In this document: positions 16,643 to 25,119 of the stretch, piece after piece | Position numbering within the stretch: the stretch's first letter is position 1 | How the letters are laid out: each line of letters starts with the position of its first letter | Assembly (NCBI GenBank): GCA_005878835.1 | Contig: VBMV01000075.1 | Span: forward strand, 1 to 36,276 | Length of the DNA stretch: 36,276 bases | Direction: 5' to 3' | From: Gammaproteobacteria bacterium | Lineage (GTDB): Bacteria > Pseudomonadota > Gammaproteobacteria > Steroidobacterales > Steroidobacteraceae | The notes under the pieces: generated by a model | The model's database searches: none | What the model was told of the DNA's origin: nothing | The model's input: only the letters and a program-made list of their open reading frames with translations | Position numbers and translations under genes: made by a program

Positions 16643-17203
16643 GTGAGCCGCGCAGAAAAACTCCCGCACGCGTTCTTCGCGCGCAGCACGCTGGCCATCG
16701 CCCGCGAGCTCATCGGCATGCACCTGGTGCACGATGATGGCCGCACCGTGCGCTCGGGGCGCATCGTCGAGACCGAGGCGTATCTGGGGCCCCGCGATCT
16801 CGCGGCGCACTCCTCCCGCGGCCGCACCGCGCGCACCGAAGTCATGTATGGGCCGCCGGGGCACGCATACGTGTATTTCATCTACGGCTTCTGGAATTGT
16901 CTGAACGTGGTCACCGGCGCGGTCGGTGTGCCACACGCGGTGCTGCTGCGCGCGCTCGAGCCGCTCGAGGGCGTCACCGGCCGCACCTGCGGTCCGGGGC
17001 TCCTGTGCCGCGCGCTGCACATCGATCGGCGTCTGAACGGCGTCAATCTCGCCGGCGATGTGCTGTGGCTGGAACGCGCCCCCGCCGGCGCGCCGCGGGC
17101 GCGCCTTGCGCGCACTCCCCGCATCGGGGTCGATTACGCTGGCGAATGGGCGCGGCGACCGTGGCGATTCCTCGATCGCGCTTCGGCGTATGTTTCCGCC
17201 TAA
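16643..17203 (+). CDS. mpg: 3-methyladenine DNA glycosylase (AAG/MPG family)
   Basis: Base-excision repair enzyme removing alkylated purines. The 186-residue product has the active-site motif GRIVETEAYLGPRDLAAHSSRGRT (general-base Glu in VETEAY, E43/E45), the MYGPPGHAYVYFIYGFWNCLNVV core with the intercalating Tyr, and LLRALEPLEG. The length is normal for bacterial Mpg. The start is GTG 16643, which places the conserved LPHAFFARSTLAIARELIG correctly; no strong ribosome site is visible. dsbA follows after 38 bases but has its own good ribosome site, so cotranscription is possible rather than certain. Confidence 0.93.
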   Translation: MSRAEKLPHAFFARSTLAIARELIGMHLVHDDGRTVRSGRIVETEAYLGPRDLAAHSSRGRTARTEVMYGPPGHAYVYFIYGFWNCLNVVTGAVGVPHAVLLRALEPLEGVTGRTCGPGLLCRALHIDRRLNGVNLAGDVLWLERAPAGAPRARLARTPRIGVDYAGEWARRPWRFLDRASAYVSA

Positions 17204-17241
17204 ACTAATACCCCGCGTGCGCCTGAACGAAAGGAAGCCGA

Positions 17242-17904
17242 ATGTCGCTCCGCACCAGCCTCCTGGCACTGTGTGTCCTCGCGAGCGCCGGCACGGGGAT
17301 GTCGGCAGCGGTGCACGCCCAGGCCGTGGAAGGCACCGACTACCGCAAGATCGAGCCGCCACAACCCACCGACAGCCCGGGAAAGATCGAGGTCATCGAG
17401 TTCTTTTCCTACATGTGCCCGCATTGCAAGGAGTTCTACCCCCTGGTCAGCACCTGGGAGGCGAAGCTTCCCAAGAACGTGGTGTTCCGGCGCGTGCCGG
17501 TCGGCTTCAACCGCCCGGCGTGGATCAACCTGGCGCGCGCTTACTACGCGCTGCAGGCGAGCGGGGATCTGGGCAAGCTCGACGGTGCGCTGTTTCGCGC
17601 CATCCACGATGAGCACCTGCAGCTGTTCGACGAGGCGAGCCTCACCGACTGGGTGGGCAAGAGCGGGGGCCATGCCGAGCAGTTCGCGGCCGCCTATACC
17701 TCCTTCGGCGTCAACAACCAGACGGTGCGGGCCGATCAGCTGGTGGAGAAGTACGGCATCGGGGCGGTTCCGACCATGACGGTCAACGGCGAGTACCAGG
17801 CGCTGGGCAAGAATCTCGCCGAGATGCTCCTCAACACCGACCGGCTGATTGCCCAGGCGCAAACCGAGGCTCACGCCGCGGGCACAGGCGCGAAACACAA
17901 GTAG
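17242..17904 (+). CDS. dsbA: Periplasmic thiol:disulfide interchange protein DsbA
   Basis: Thioredoxin-fold oxidase that introduces disulfides in the periplasm, reoxidised by DsbB. The 220-residue product has a signal peptide (cleavage near VHAQA, ~26-28), redox motif CPHC (C59, C62) after EFFSYM, and cis-proline in AVPTMTVNG (P177). The Pseudomonas/Xanthomonas-type DsbA is of this length. AAGGA (17231-17235) lies six bases before ATG 17242. It ends one base from the stop of the opposing carboxylase gene, leaving no room for a separate terminator. Confidence 0.95.
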   Translation: MSLRTSLLALCVLASAGTGMSAAVHAQAVEGTDYRKIEPPQPTDSPGKIEVIEFFSYMCPHCKEFYPLVSTWEAKLPKNVVFRRVPVGFNRPAWINLARAYYALQASGDLGKLDGALFRAIHDEHLQLFDEASLTDWVGKSGGHAEQFAAAYTSFGVNNQTVRADQLVEKYGIGAVPTMTVNGEYQALGKNLAEMLLNTDRLIAQAQTEAHAAGTGAKHK

Positions 17905-17905
17905 C

Positions 17906-19900
17906 TCAGGAACCCGCGGGCTCGCTCGAGAGCTCCAGCAGCTCGCTCGCCTCGGGCACGCGATCGCCGCGGGCGAAGTGAATCATCCCGACCGTGCCCG
18001 CGTACGGGGCGGTGATGGTGTGCTCCATTTTCATCGCTTCGATCACCATCAGCACCTCCCCGGCGGCGACCTTCTGTCCCACGGCGACCGGCACCGACAC
18101 CACCACGCCCGGCAGGGGCGTGGTGAGGGTGCCGCCGGCGGCGCTCACCGAGAACTCGCGCGTCCGCGGGTCCTCCAGCAGCAGCTCGTACTGCTCATCG
18201 GCGGTCCACAGATACACGCGCGCGCCGTCCAGGTGGTAACGCGCCTGCCGGCGCCGCGTCTCGATGCGTGCCGCGACGACTGCGCCGCTGCACACCGCAT
18301 CGGCGAGTGCCAGGCGCGCACCCGCATCCACGGTCACGGCGGCGGGCCGGCCGTGCACGAACTCCAGCTCCACCGCGTGGGTGCGTCCGTGCCATGAGAA
18401 GCCGTAGGCGACCCGTGCCGGAAGGTTGGGGGTAAAGCCATCGGCCAGGTCCCAGGGGCTGCCCGCCCCGGGGTCGCGCGCCGCGGCGCCGCCCGCGCCA
18501 GCGTGCAGGGCAAGGGCCGCCAGGATGAGCGCCTCGGGGGCGGCGGCCGGCGGGCCGGCGAACTCCCCCGCAGCCTGATCGAGCAGCGCGACGTCGTGCC
18601 GCACTTCCAGAAAGCGCGCCGATCGCAGGATGCGGCGCAGCCAGCGCTCGTTGGTGTGCACGCCGGCGCACAGGGTCTGGGTGAGGGCCGCTGCGAGGCG
18701 CGCGGCCGCCTGCTCGCGAGTGGGCGCCCAGGCGATGATCTTGCCGAGGAGTGAATCGTAACAGTCCGGAACCGTATCGCCGCTGGCAAAGCCGGCATCC
18801 ACGCGCACCGACTGCAGGCGCGGCCATTCCAGAAGCTGCAGCCGTCCGGCGCTCGGCAGAAAGCCGCGCTCCGGATCCTCGGCACAGATGCGCGCCTCGA
18901 TGGCGTGACCGTCGAAGCACACCTCGCTCTGCGACAGCGGCAGGGTCTCACCGGCGGCGACGCGCAACTGCCACTCGACCAGGTCCAGTCCCGTCACCGC
19001 CTCGGTGACCGTGTGCTCCACCTGCAGCCGCGTATTCATCTCCATGAAGTAGAACTCGCCCCCGTCGAGCAGGAACTCGACGGTGCCGGCGCTCACGTAG
19101 CCGACCTCGCGCGCCACCACCAGGGCCGCGGCGCGCAGTCGTGCGCGCAGCTCCTCGGGCAGCGCCGGGGCCGGCGCCTCCTCGATGAGCTTCTGATGAC
19201 GTCGCTGGATCGAGCAGTCGCGCTCGCCCAGGTGCACGAGATTGCCGTGCCCATCGGCAAACACCTGCACCTCGATGTGGCGCGGGGCCGGCAGATAGCG
19301 CTCCAGGAGCAGCGTGCCGTCGCCGAAGGCGCTCGCGGCGAGGCGCCGCGCGGCGGCCAGCGCCGGCGCCAGTTCCGCGAGCTCGCGCACGATCTGCATG
19401 CCCTTGCCGCCGCCCCCGGCCGCGGGTTTGATGATGAGCGGCAGCCCGGCGCGCTGCGCCTCGCCCGTGAGGTGCTCCAGGTCCTGCTCGGTGCCGGCGT
19501 ACCCCGGCAGCACCGGCACGCCGGCCGCGCGCAGGCGCGTCTTGGCGACGATCTTGGAGGCCATGGCGTCGATGGCCGCGGCGGGCGGGCCGACGAAAAT
19601 GTGCCCCGCATCCACGCACGCCTGGGCAAAGCGCGCGTTCTCGGCAAGGAAGCCGTAGCCCGGATGAATGGCCTGCGCCCCGCTCGCGCGCGCGGCGTCG
19701 AGGAGGCGTCCGATGTCGAGGTAACTGTCGCGCGCCGCGGCGGGCCCGAGCCGCACCGCCTCATCCGCTTCGCGCACGTGGCGCGCGCGGGCGTCGGCGT
19801 CCGAGAACACCCCGATGGTACGGACGCCTAGGCGGCGCGCGGTGCGGAAGATGCGGCAGGCGATCTCGCCGCGATTGGCGACCAGGAGACTCTTGATCAC
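17906..19900 (-). CDS. liuD: Methylcrotonyl-CoA carboxylase alpha (biotin) subunit
   Basis: Biotin carboxylase plus biotin carrier, 664 residues, partner of the carboxyltransferase at 19916 in leucine degradation. The biotin carboxylase domain (about 1-445) starts SLLVANRGEIACRI, with the ATP loop IKPAAGGGGKGMQIV and FYFMEMNTRLQVEHTVTE. The biotinyl domain at the C-terminus has VIEAMKMEHT with biotinylated K624. The intermediate region is the BT-type domain. The start is GTG 19900 with GGAGG five bases upstream. It follows the beta subunit after 15 bases. Propionyl- or geranyl-CoA carboxylase are alternatives; the divergent isovaleryl-CoA dehydrogenase favours methylcrotonyl. Confidence 0.9.
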   Translation of the reverse strand: MIKSLLVANRGEIACRIFRTARRLGVRTIGVFSDADARARHVREADEAVRLGPAAARDSYLDIGRLLDAARASGAQAIHPGYGFLAENARFAQACVDAGHIFVGPPAAAIDAMASKIVAKTRLRAAGVPVLPGYAGTEQDLEHLTGEAQRAGLPLIIKPAAGGGGKGMQIVRELAELAPALAAARRLAASAFGDGTLLLERYLPAPRHIEVQVFADGHGNLVHLGERDCSIQRRHQKLIEEAPAPALPEELRARLRAAALVVAREVGYVSAGTVEFLLDGGEFYFMEMNTRLQVEHTVTEAVTGLDLVEWQLRVAAGETLPLSQSEVCFDGHAIEARICAEDPERGFLPSAGRLQLLEWPRLQSVRVDAGFASGDTVPDCYDSLLGKIIAWAPTREQAAARLAAALTQTLCAGVHTNERWLRRILRSARFLEVRHDVALLDQAAGEFAGPPAAAPEALILAALALHAGAGGAAARDPGAGSPWDLADGFTPNLPARVAYGFSWHGRTHAVELEFVHGRPAAVTVDAGARLALADAVCSGAVVAARIETRRRQARYHLDGARVYLWTADEQYELLLEDPRTREFSVSAAGGTLTTPLPGVVVSVPVAVGQKVAAGEVLMVIEAMKMEHTITAPYAGTVGMIHFARGDRVPEASELLELSSEPAGS

Positions 19901-19915
19901 CGCGCCCTCCCCCGC

Positions 19916-21520
19916 CTACATCCGGAACACGCCGAAGTGCGTCGGCGGTTGCGGCGCGTGGCGCACCGCCGCGAGCGACAATCCCAGCACGCGCCGCGTC
20001 TCCAGGGGATCGAGCACGCCATCGTCCCACAGCCGCGCCGACGAATAATAGGGATGTCCCTGGCGCTCGTATTGCTCGCGGATCGGCTGTTTGAACGCTT
20101 CCTCCTCCTCCGCCGGCCAGTCCTTGCCCGCGGCTCGCAGCTGGTCGCGCTTGACGGTGGCGAGGACGCTCGCGGCCTGTTCGCCGCCCATGACCGAGAT
20201 GCGCGCGTTGGGCCACTGAAACAGCAGCCGCGGCGCATACGCCCGGCCGCACATGGCGTAGTTGCCCGCGCCGTAGCTGCCGCCGATGATCACGGTGAGC
20301 TTGGGCACTGCCGCGCAGGCCACCGCCGTCACGAGCTTGGCGCCGTCCTTGGCGATACCGCCGGCTTCCGCGCGCCGCCCGACCATGAAGCCGGTGATGT
20401 TCTGCAGGAACAGCAGCGGAATCTGCTCGCGCGAGCACAGCTCGATGAAATGTGTCCCCTTGAGCGCGCTCTCGGAGAACAGCACGCCGTTGTTGGCTAG
20501 GATTCCGACCGGATAGCCGCACAGGTGCGCAAACCCGCACACCAGCGTGGTGCCGTAGAGCTCTTTGAACTCATCGAGCTCGGAGGCGTCGGTGAGCCGC
20601 GCGATCACCTCGCGCACGTCGTAGGGCTTGCGCAGACTCGCTGGTATGACCCCGTACAGCTCCGCCGGATCGTAGCGCGGTTCGGCGGCGCTGCGGGGCG
20701 GTGCGCCGGCGGTGGTGCTTTTCAGGCGCGTGATGATGCGCCGCGCGATGGCGAGTGCGTGGGTGTCGTTCTGCGCGTAGTGGTCGCACACGCCCGATTC
20801 GCGGCAGTGCACGTCCGCGCCACCGAGGGACTCGGCGTCGATGTCCTCGCCGGTCGCGGCCTTCACCAGGGGCGGTCCGCCGAGAAAGACCCGTCCCTGG
20901 TTGCGCACGATCACGTTCTCATCCGACATTGCCGGCACGTAGGCGCCGCCGGCGGTGCACGAGCCGTGCACCACCGAGATCTGCGCCACGCCGAGCGAGG
21001 ACAGCGTCGCCTGGTTGTAGAAGATGCGGCCGAAGTTGTCGCGGTCGGGGAACACCTCATCCTGCGCCGGCAGAAACGCCCCGCCGCTCTCCACCAGGTA
21101 CACGCAGGTGAGGCGGTTGTCGCGCGCGATCTCCTGGGCGCGCAGGTGCTTCTTGACGGTGATCGGATAGTAGGTGCCGCCCTTGACGGTGGGGTCGTTG
21201 GCGACGATGACGCATTCGCGACCCGCGATGCGGCCGATGCCGGTCAGCACCCCGGCGCAGGCGATCTCCCCGCCGTACATGCCGTGCGCGGCGAGCTGCG
21301 AGAGCTCCAGGAATGCGCTGCCGGTGTCGAGCAGCACGCGGATGCGCTCGCGCGCGGTGAGCTTGCCGGCCGCCTTGTGCTTGTCGATGGCGGCCTGCGA
21401 GCCGCCGCGCGCCGCCCGGCCCGCCGCGCGCCGCAGATCCTCGACCAGGGCGCGCATGGCGCGCTCGTTGTCCTGGAACTCCTGGGAGTGCACGTCGACC
21501 CGGGTGCTGATGCGGGGCAT
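19916..21520 (-). CDS. liuB: Methylcrotonyl-CoA carboxylase beta (carboxyltransferase) subunit
   Basis: Transfers CO2 from biotin to 3-methylcrotonyl-CoA, giving 3-methylglutaconyl-CoA. The 534-residue product matches the ~535-residue MCC-beta length, and starts [18 protein letters not shown]. It has [14 protein letters not shown], the oxyanion-type loop in [15 protein letters not shown] and [17 protein letters not shown], and the C-terminal [17 protein letters not shown] that is typical of MCC rather than propionyl-CoA carboxylase. The frame is open to 21772 but only ATG 21520 fits the family, since the rest overlaps ivd and its promoter. It is the first gene of the minus-strand unit. Confidence 0.93.
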   Translation of the reverse strand: MPRISTRVDVHSQEFQDNERAMRALVEDLRRAAGRAARGGSQAAIDKHKAAGKLTARERIRVLLDTGSAFLELSQLAAHGMYGGEIACAGVLTGIGRIAGRECVIVANDPTVKGGTYYPITVKKHLRAQEIARDNRLTCVYLVESGGAFLPAQDEVFPDRDNFGRIFYNQATLSSLGVAQISVVHGSCTAGGAYVPAMSDENVIVRNQGRVFLGGPPLVKAATGEDIDAESLGGADVHCRESGVCDHYAQNDTHALAIARRIITRLKSTTAGAPPRSAAEPRYDPAELYGVIPASLRKPYDVREVIARLTDASELDEFKELYGTTLVCGFAHLCGYPVGILANNGVLFSESALKGTHFIELCSREQIPLLFLQNITGFMVGRRAEAGGIAKDGAKLVTAVACAAVPKLTVIIGGSYGAGNYAMCGRAYAPRLLFQWPNARISVMGGEQAASVLATVKRDQLRAAGKDWPAEEEEAFKQPIREQYERQGHPYYSSARLWDDGVLDPLETRRVLGLSLAAVRHAPQPPTHFGVFRM

Positions 21521-21535
21521 GAGTACTTGCCACGG

Positions 21536-21563
21536 TTGCCGGTTTGTCCGACAATCATACGAT
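21536..21563 (+). promoter_or_regulatory. Promoter for ivd (plus strand)
   Basis: TTGCCG (21536-21541), 16-base spacer, TACGAT (21558-21563); four of six matches to each sigma70 hexamer. The predicted start near 21570 gives a leader of about 18 bases before ATG 21588. It overlaps the opposing promoter. Confidence 0.4.
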
Positions 21564-21583
21564 CCGCTCCAAGCAGAAGGCAA
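21554..21583 (-). promoter_or_regulatory. Promoter for the MCC operon (minus strand)
   Basis: On the minus strand TTGCCT (21583-21578), 18-base spacer, TATGAT (21559-21554). The -10 matches five of six positions. Transcription would start near 21547, about 27 bases before the liuB ATG. The -10 boxes of the two divergent promoters interlock, so one bound regulator could control both. Confidence 0.45.
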
Positions 21584-21587
21584 GCCC

Positions 21588-22760
21588 ATGAGCACGCTCG
21601 AGTGCACCGACAGCGACTTCGGCCTGAGCGCCGAGCTCGAGGAGATCCGCCGGCAGGTGCGGCGCTTCGCCGCCGCGCGGATCGCCCCGCGGGCGGCCGA
21701 GATCGACCGCCGCAACGAATTCCCGCGCGACCTGTGGCCGGCGCTGGGCGAGCAGGGCCTGCTCGGCATCACCGTGCCGGAGCGCTTCGGCGGCGCGCAG
21801 CTCGGCTATCTGGCGCACGTCGTCGTCATGGAGGAAATCTCGCGCGCCTCGGGGGCCGTGGGCCTCTCCTACGGCGCGCATTCCAACCTGTGCGTGAATC
21901 AGCTGCGGCTCAATGCGAGCGAGGCGCAGTGCGAGCGTTACCTGCCGCGGCTGCTGAGCGGCGAGCACGTCGGGGCGCTCGCGATGTCCGAGCCCGGGGC
22001 GGGCTCGGACATCGTCTCGATGCAACTGCGGGCCGAGAGGCGCGGCGACGGTTACCTGCTCAGCGGCCGCAAGATGTGGATCACCAACGGCCCGGATGCG
22101 GATGTGTTCGTGGTGTATGCCAAGACCGACCCCGCCGCGGGCGCGCGCGGCATCAGCGCGTTCATCGTCGAGCGCGGCACGCGCGGTTTCAGCACCGCGC
22201 CGAAGCTCGACAAGCTCGGCATGCGCGGCTCGGGCACCTGCGAGCTGCTGTTCGATGAGTGCCCGGTGCCGGCGGAGAACCTGCTCGGCCCCGAGAACGG
22301 CGGCGTGCGCGTGCTGATGAGCGGCCTGGACTACGAGCGCGTGGTGCTCGCCGGCGGCTCCCTCGGACTGATGGCGGCGGCCCTGGATGTGGTGCTGCCC
22401 TACATCCGCGAACGCCGGCAGTTTGGCCAGCCGATCGGAACCTTCGAGCTGATGCAGGGCAAGGTCGCCGACATGTACACCTCGCTCAACGCCGCGCGCG
22501 CCTACGTCTACGCCGTGGCGCGCGCCTGCGACGCGCGCACCGCGCGGCGGCGCGATGCGGCGGGCTGCATCCTGTTCGCGGCCGAGCGCGCCACCCACGC
22601 CGCGCTGGATGCCATCCAGACACTCGGTGGCAACGGTTATATCAACGACTACGCGGCCGGGCGCCTGTTGCGCGATGCCAAGCTCTACGAGATCGGCGCC
22701 GGCACCCAGGAGATCCGCCGCATGCTGATCGGGCGCGAGCTGTTCGAGGCTGCTGCGTGA
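21588..22760 (+). CDS. ivd: Isovaleryl-CoA dehydrogenase
   Basis: FAD acyl-CoA dehydrogenase oxidising isovaleryl-CoA to 3-methylcrotonyl-CoA in leucine degradation (also liuA). The 390-residue product shows [16 protein letters not shown] (FAD/substrate), [19 protein letters not shown], and [17 protein letters not shown], whose Glu is the distinctive catalytic base position of isovaleryl-CoA dehydrogenases, unlike other acyl-CoA dehydrogenases that use a later Glu. [21 protein letters not shown] and [14 protein letters not shown] follow at the C-terminus. ATG 21588 is the only start that fits the N-terminus. It diverges from the MCC genes and its stop overlaps the start of a GntR regulator. 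Confidence 0.95.
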   Translation: MSTLECTDSDFGLSAELEEIRRQVRRFAAARIAPRAAEIDRRNEFPRDLWPALGEQGLLGITVPERFGGAQLGYLAHVVVMEEISRASGAVGLSYGAHSNLCVNQLRLNASEAQCERYLPRLLSGEHVGALAMSEPGAGSDIVSMQLRAERRGDGYLLSGRKMWITNGPDADVFVVYAKTDPAAGARGISAFIVERGTRGFSTAPKLDKLGMRGSGTCELLFDECPVPAENLLGPENGGVRVLMSGLDYERVVLAGGSLGLMAAALDVVLPYIRERRQFGQPIGTFELMQGKVADMYTSLNAARAYVYAVARACDARTARRRDAAGCILFAAERATHAALDAIQTLGGNGYINDYAAGRLLRDAKLYEIGAGTQEIRRMLIGRELFEAAA

Positions 22761-23491
22761 GCGTCGAGTTCGCCCCGCTGCTCATCGAGCCCGCCTACCG
22801 CAAGGTGGCGGCGGCGATCGGGGCGCGGGTCCTGAGCCGCGCCCTGCGCGAAGGCGAGCGCCTGCCCTCCGAGACCGAGCTGGCACGGCAGTTCGGCGTC
22901 AACCGTTCCACGGTGCGCGAGGCGCTGCGTGAGCTCGAGAGCCGCGGCCTGGTGCAGCGCCGCCCCGGCTCCAAGCTCATGTCAGTCAGCCGGCCGCACC
23001 ACCAGAGCGTGGCCGAGGGCGTGAGCCACGCCCTGCTCCTGCACGACGTGACGGTGCGCGACGTCTGGGAGGCGCTCACCATCCTCGAGCCGCCGATCGC
23101 GCGCGCCGCGGCGCGCGAGCGCACCGCCCAGGACCTGGAGCGCATCGTGGCCGCCGCCGCGGCGTTCGTCGCCGGCCGCGGTGATACTGAGCAGGCGGTG
23201 CGGCGCAGCGCGCAGGTGTTCCGCTGCCTCGGGCAGGCGACTCACAATCCGGTGCTGGGACTGGCGCAGGAGCCGCTGCTGCAGCTGCTCGAGCCCTCGC
23301 TGCGCGTCATGATCGACAAGGTGCCGCAGGCGCGCACGCGCATCGCCACGGCGCACCGGCGCCTGCTCGAGGCACTCGAGGCTCGCGACGAGGACGGGGC
23401 GCAGGGCTGGATGGCACGCCACATCCGCGACTTCAGGAAGGGCTACGAGATTGCCGGCATTGACCTCGCGCTGCGCCTCGGCGCCGGCTGA
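22757..23491 (+). CDS. GntR-family (FadR/FCD-like) transcription regulator
   Basis: The 244-residue product has an N-terminal winged helix (about 14-75) with [34 protein letters not shown], the GntR signature. The C-terminal all-helical region (about 95-235) resembles FCD ligand domains ([28 protein letters not shown] and later [24 protein letters not shown]). The start is GTG 22757, overlapping the ivd TGA by four bases (GTGA), so translation is coupled to ivd. It probably controls the surrounding leucine-degradation genes, perhaps through acyl-CoA or leucine metabolites; this is inference. In Pseudomonas and Shewanella the liu genes are controlled by the MerR-type LiuR instead. Confidence 0.88.
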   Translation: MSVEFAPLLIEPAYRKVAAAIGARVLSRALREGERLPSETELARQFGVNRSTVREALRELESRGLVQRRPGSKLMSVSRPHHQSVAEGVSHALLLHDVTVRDVWEALTILEPPIARAAARERTAQDLERIVAAAAAFVAGRGDTEQAVRRSAQVFRCLGQATHNPVLGLAQEPLLQLLEPSLRVMIDKVPQARTRIATAHRRLLEALEARDEDGAQGWMARHIRDFRKGYEIAGIDLALRLGAG

Positions 23492-23505
23492 GGCGCCCGG
23501 CGCCT
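23491..23505 (+). terminator. Short GC dyad after the GntR gene
   Basis: AGGCGCC and GGCGCCT flank one base directly at the stop codon; as RNA about five base pairs with a five-base loop can form. No T tract follows. The rest of the gap to LemA (23506-23618) shows no clear promoter; a TATGCT at about 23579 lacks a convincing -35. Confidence 0.25.
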
Positions 23506-23618
23506 TCCTGAGCCGGGCCGGCACGTGACCCAGGTCTCCGAAATCCCCCCTTACGGCAGCCGCGGCGCGCGCTGACGCGTATGCTGCGCCGCGAGTCTGG
23601 CATCTCCCGGGGGACATC

Positions 23619-24191
23619 ATGTTGGCGGTCCTGGTCCTGCTGTTCCTGGTCGTTGCCCTCACGGGCTATCTGATCGGCGTGTACAACGGCCTGGTGCGCG
23701 TGCGCGCCGCCGTGAAGCTCACCTGGTCGAACATCGACGTGCTGCTCGTGCAGCGGCACGATGAGCTGCCGAAGCTGGTCGAAGTCTGCAGGCAGTACAT
23801 GCAGTTCGAGGCCGGCACCCTCGAGCGCGTCATGCGCGCCCGCGCCGGGGTGGATGCGGCGCGCAGCTCCGGCAGCATGAGCACGCTCGGCAGCGCGGAG
23901 CGCGAGTTGCGCAGCGGGCTCACCGGACTGTATGCGGTCGCCGAGAACTATCCGCAGCTCGAGGCGAGTGAGCCGTTCCGCCACCTGCAGGAGCGCATCA
24001 GCGGCCTCGAGACCGCGATCGCTGACCGCCGCGAGGTCTACAACGACGCGGTCAACACCAACAACGTGCGCATCGATGCGTTCCCGGACGCACTCATCGC
24101 CCGGCTCGGCGACTTCCCGCCGGCGCAGTTGCTGCATTTCCTGGCCGACCAGAAGGCGGACGTCGATCTGAAGGCGGCGTTCTCCAGCTGA
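23619..24191 (+). CDS. LemA-family membrane protein
   Basis: The 190-residue product has an N-terminal membrane helix (about 1-22, LAVLVLLFLVVALTGYLIG) with a short periplasmic start, then the LemA domain: YNGLVRVRAAVKLTWSNIDVLLVQRHDELPKLVEV and the C-terminal AIADRREVYNDAVNTNNVRIDAFPD. These are diagnostic. The function of LemA proteins is not established; they are often neighbours of membrane proteases or GIDE proteins. The ATG at 23619 follows a weak gggga site. The GIDE-type gene follows after 22 bases. Confidence 0.9.
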   Translation: MLAVLVLLFLVVALTGYLIGVYNGLVRVRAAVKLTWSNIDVLLVQRHDELPKLVEVCRQYMQFEAGTLERVMRARAGVDAARSSGSMSTLGSAERELRSGLTGLYAVAENYPQLEASEPFRHLQERISGLETAIADRREVYNDAVNTNNVRIDAFPDALIARLGDFPPAQLLHFLADQKADVDLKAAFSS

Positions 24192-24213
24192 AGAGCGCGT
24201 TCCGGCCGATCCC

Positions 24214-25110
24214 TTGACAGCGCCGCATCCCCTGCCCTACCCGGTGATCGCCGCCGCCGCGGCGGTGCTGGCGCTGTTCGCGCTGTTCAGGTTCTTCGCG
24301 CGGTTGCGCCGCGACCGGCTGGTGGCCGACACCCCGGCGGTGCGCATCCGCTCCGCCGCGCAGGGATACGTGAAGCTCACCGGGCGTGGCCTGCCGGCCG
24401 GGCCGGATGCGACGGCGGCGCCGCTGTCCTCGCGGCCGTGCGTGTGGTGGGCCTATGAGATCGCGCAGGAGCAGCGCGATTCCAAGGGCAATGCCCACTG
24501 GCACACGGTCGAGCGCGCCGCGAGCGTCGAGCTGTTCGCCCTGGTCGATGACGACGGCGCGCGCTGCCTGGTCGGACCGGTGACCGCCGAGATCACCCCC
24601 ACCGTGCGCAACGTCTGGTACGGCGCCACAGCACGCCCCGCGGGTCCGCCGCCGCAGTCGAACCCGCTGCTGCACTCGGGCGGCTGGCGCTACACCGAGC
24701 GGCTGCTCGGTGTCGGCGAGCGGCTGTGTGTCATGGGCGAGCTGCGCTCGCATTCCGAGCTCGGCGACGTCAATGCCGGCGCCGTCGCGAAGCTGCACGA
24801 ATGGAAGCAGGATCAGCGCTCGCTCCTGGCGCGCTTTGACGTCGACCACGACGGCAAGCTCGACGCGCCCGAATGGGAAGCGGCGCGGCTGGCGGCGGCG
24901 CGCGAATCGCAGACCCGGACGCTGCAGGCGGCGATCTCGCGCGAGAGCGTCGTTTCCGAGCCCGCCAACGGCGAGCCTTTCCTGATCGCGCCGCTGAGCG
25001 CGAGCCAACTCGAGACGCGCGAGCAGCTGTTCGCCGGGCTGTACTTCCTGCTCGGGCTCATCGGGGTGATCGTGTGCGCCTGGGCGCTCGGTCACGCGGC
25101 TCTGGGCTAG
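24214..25110 (+). CDS. GIDE-domain membrane protein with EF-hand
   Basis: The 298-residue product has a membrane helix near the N-terminus (about 8-28), a long soluble region with the GIDE pattern (RIRSAAQGYVKLTGRG, PLSSRPCVWWAYEI, ERAASVELFALVDDDGARCLVGP), and a C-terminal helix (about 272-294, YFLLGLIGVIVCAWALG). This matches bacterial relatives of eukaryotic MUL1/GIDE without the RING finger. A canonical calcium-binding loop DVDHDGKLDAPEWE lies at about 209-222. The start is TTG 24214, chosen because it gives the correct N-terminal helix; no clear ribosome site. It pairs with LemA as in many proteobacteria. Its TAG interleaves with the stop of the opposing gene. Confidence 0.85.
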   Translation: MTAPHPLPYPVIAAAAAVLALFALFRFFARLRRDRLVADTPAVRIRSAAQGYVKLTGRGLPAGPDATAAPLSSRPCVWWAYEIAQEQRDSKGNAHWHTVERAASVELFALVDDDGARCLVGPVTAEITPTVRNVWYGATARPAGPPPQSNPLLHSGGWRYTERLLGVGERLCVMGELRSHSELGDVNAGAVAKLHEWKQDQRSLLARFDVDHDGKLDAPEWEAARLAAARESQTRTLQAAISRESVVSEPANGEPFLIAPLSASQLETREQLFAGLYFLLGLIGVIVCAWALGHAALG

Positions 25111-25119
25111 CGCGTGACC
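25090..25119. terminator. Hairpin spanning interleaved stop codons of two convergent genes
   Basis: GGTCACGCG (25090-25098) and CGCGTGACC (25111-25119) are perfect reverse complements with a 12-base loop. The loop ends in CTAG (25107-25110), which contains the stop of the GIDE gene on plus and of the secreted-protein gene on minus. No T tract follows on either strand. Confidence 0.5.

Noticed and set aside
17905-17925. Terminator between dsbA and liuD
   Set aside because: The stops are one base apart; only a short CCCGCGGG palindrome inside liuD is present, not a convincing hairpin.
20525-22258. 577-residue plus-strand open frame across liuB and ivd
   Set aside because: It runs antisense to liuB and out of frame in ivd, both of which have full family motifs.
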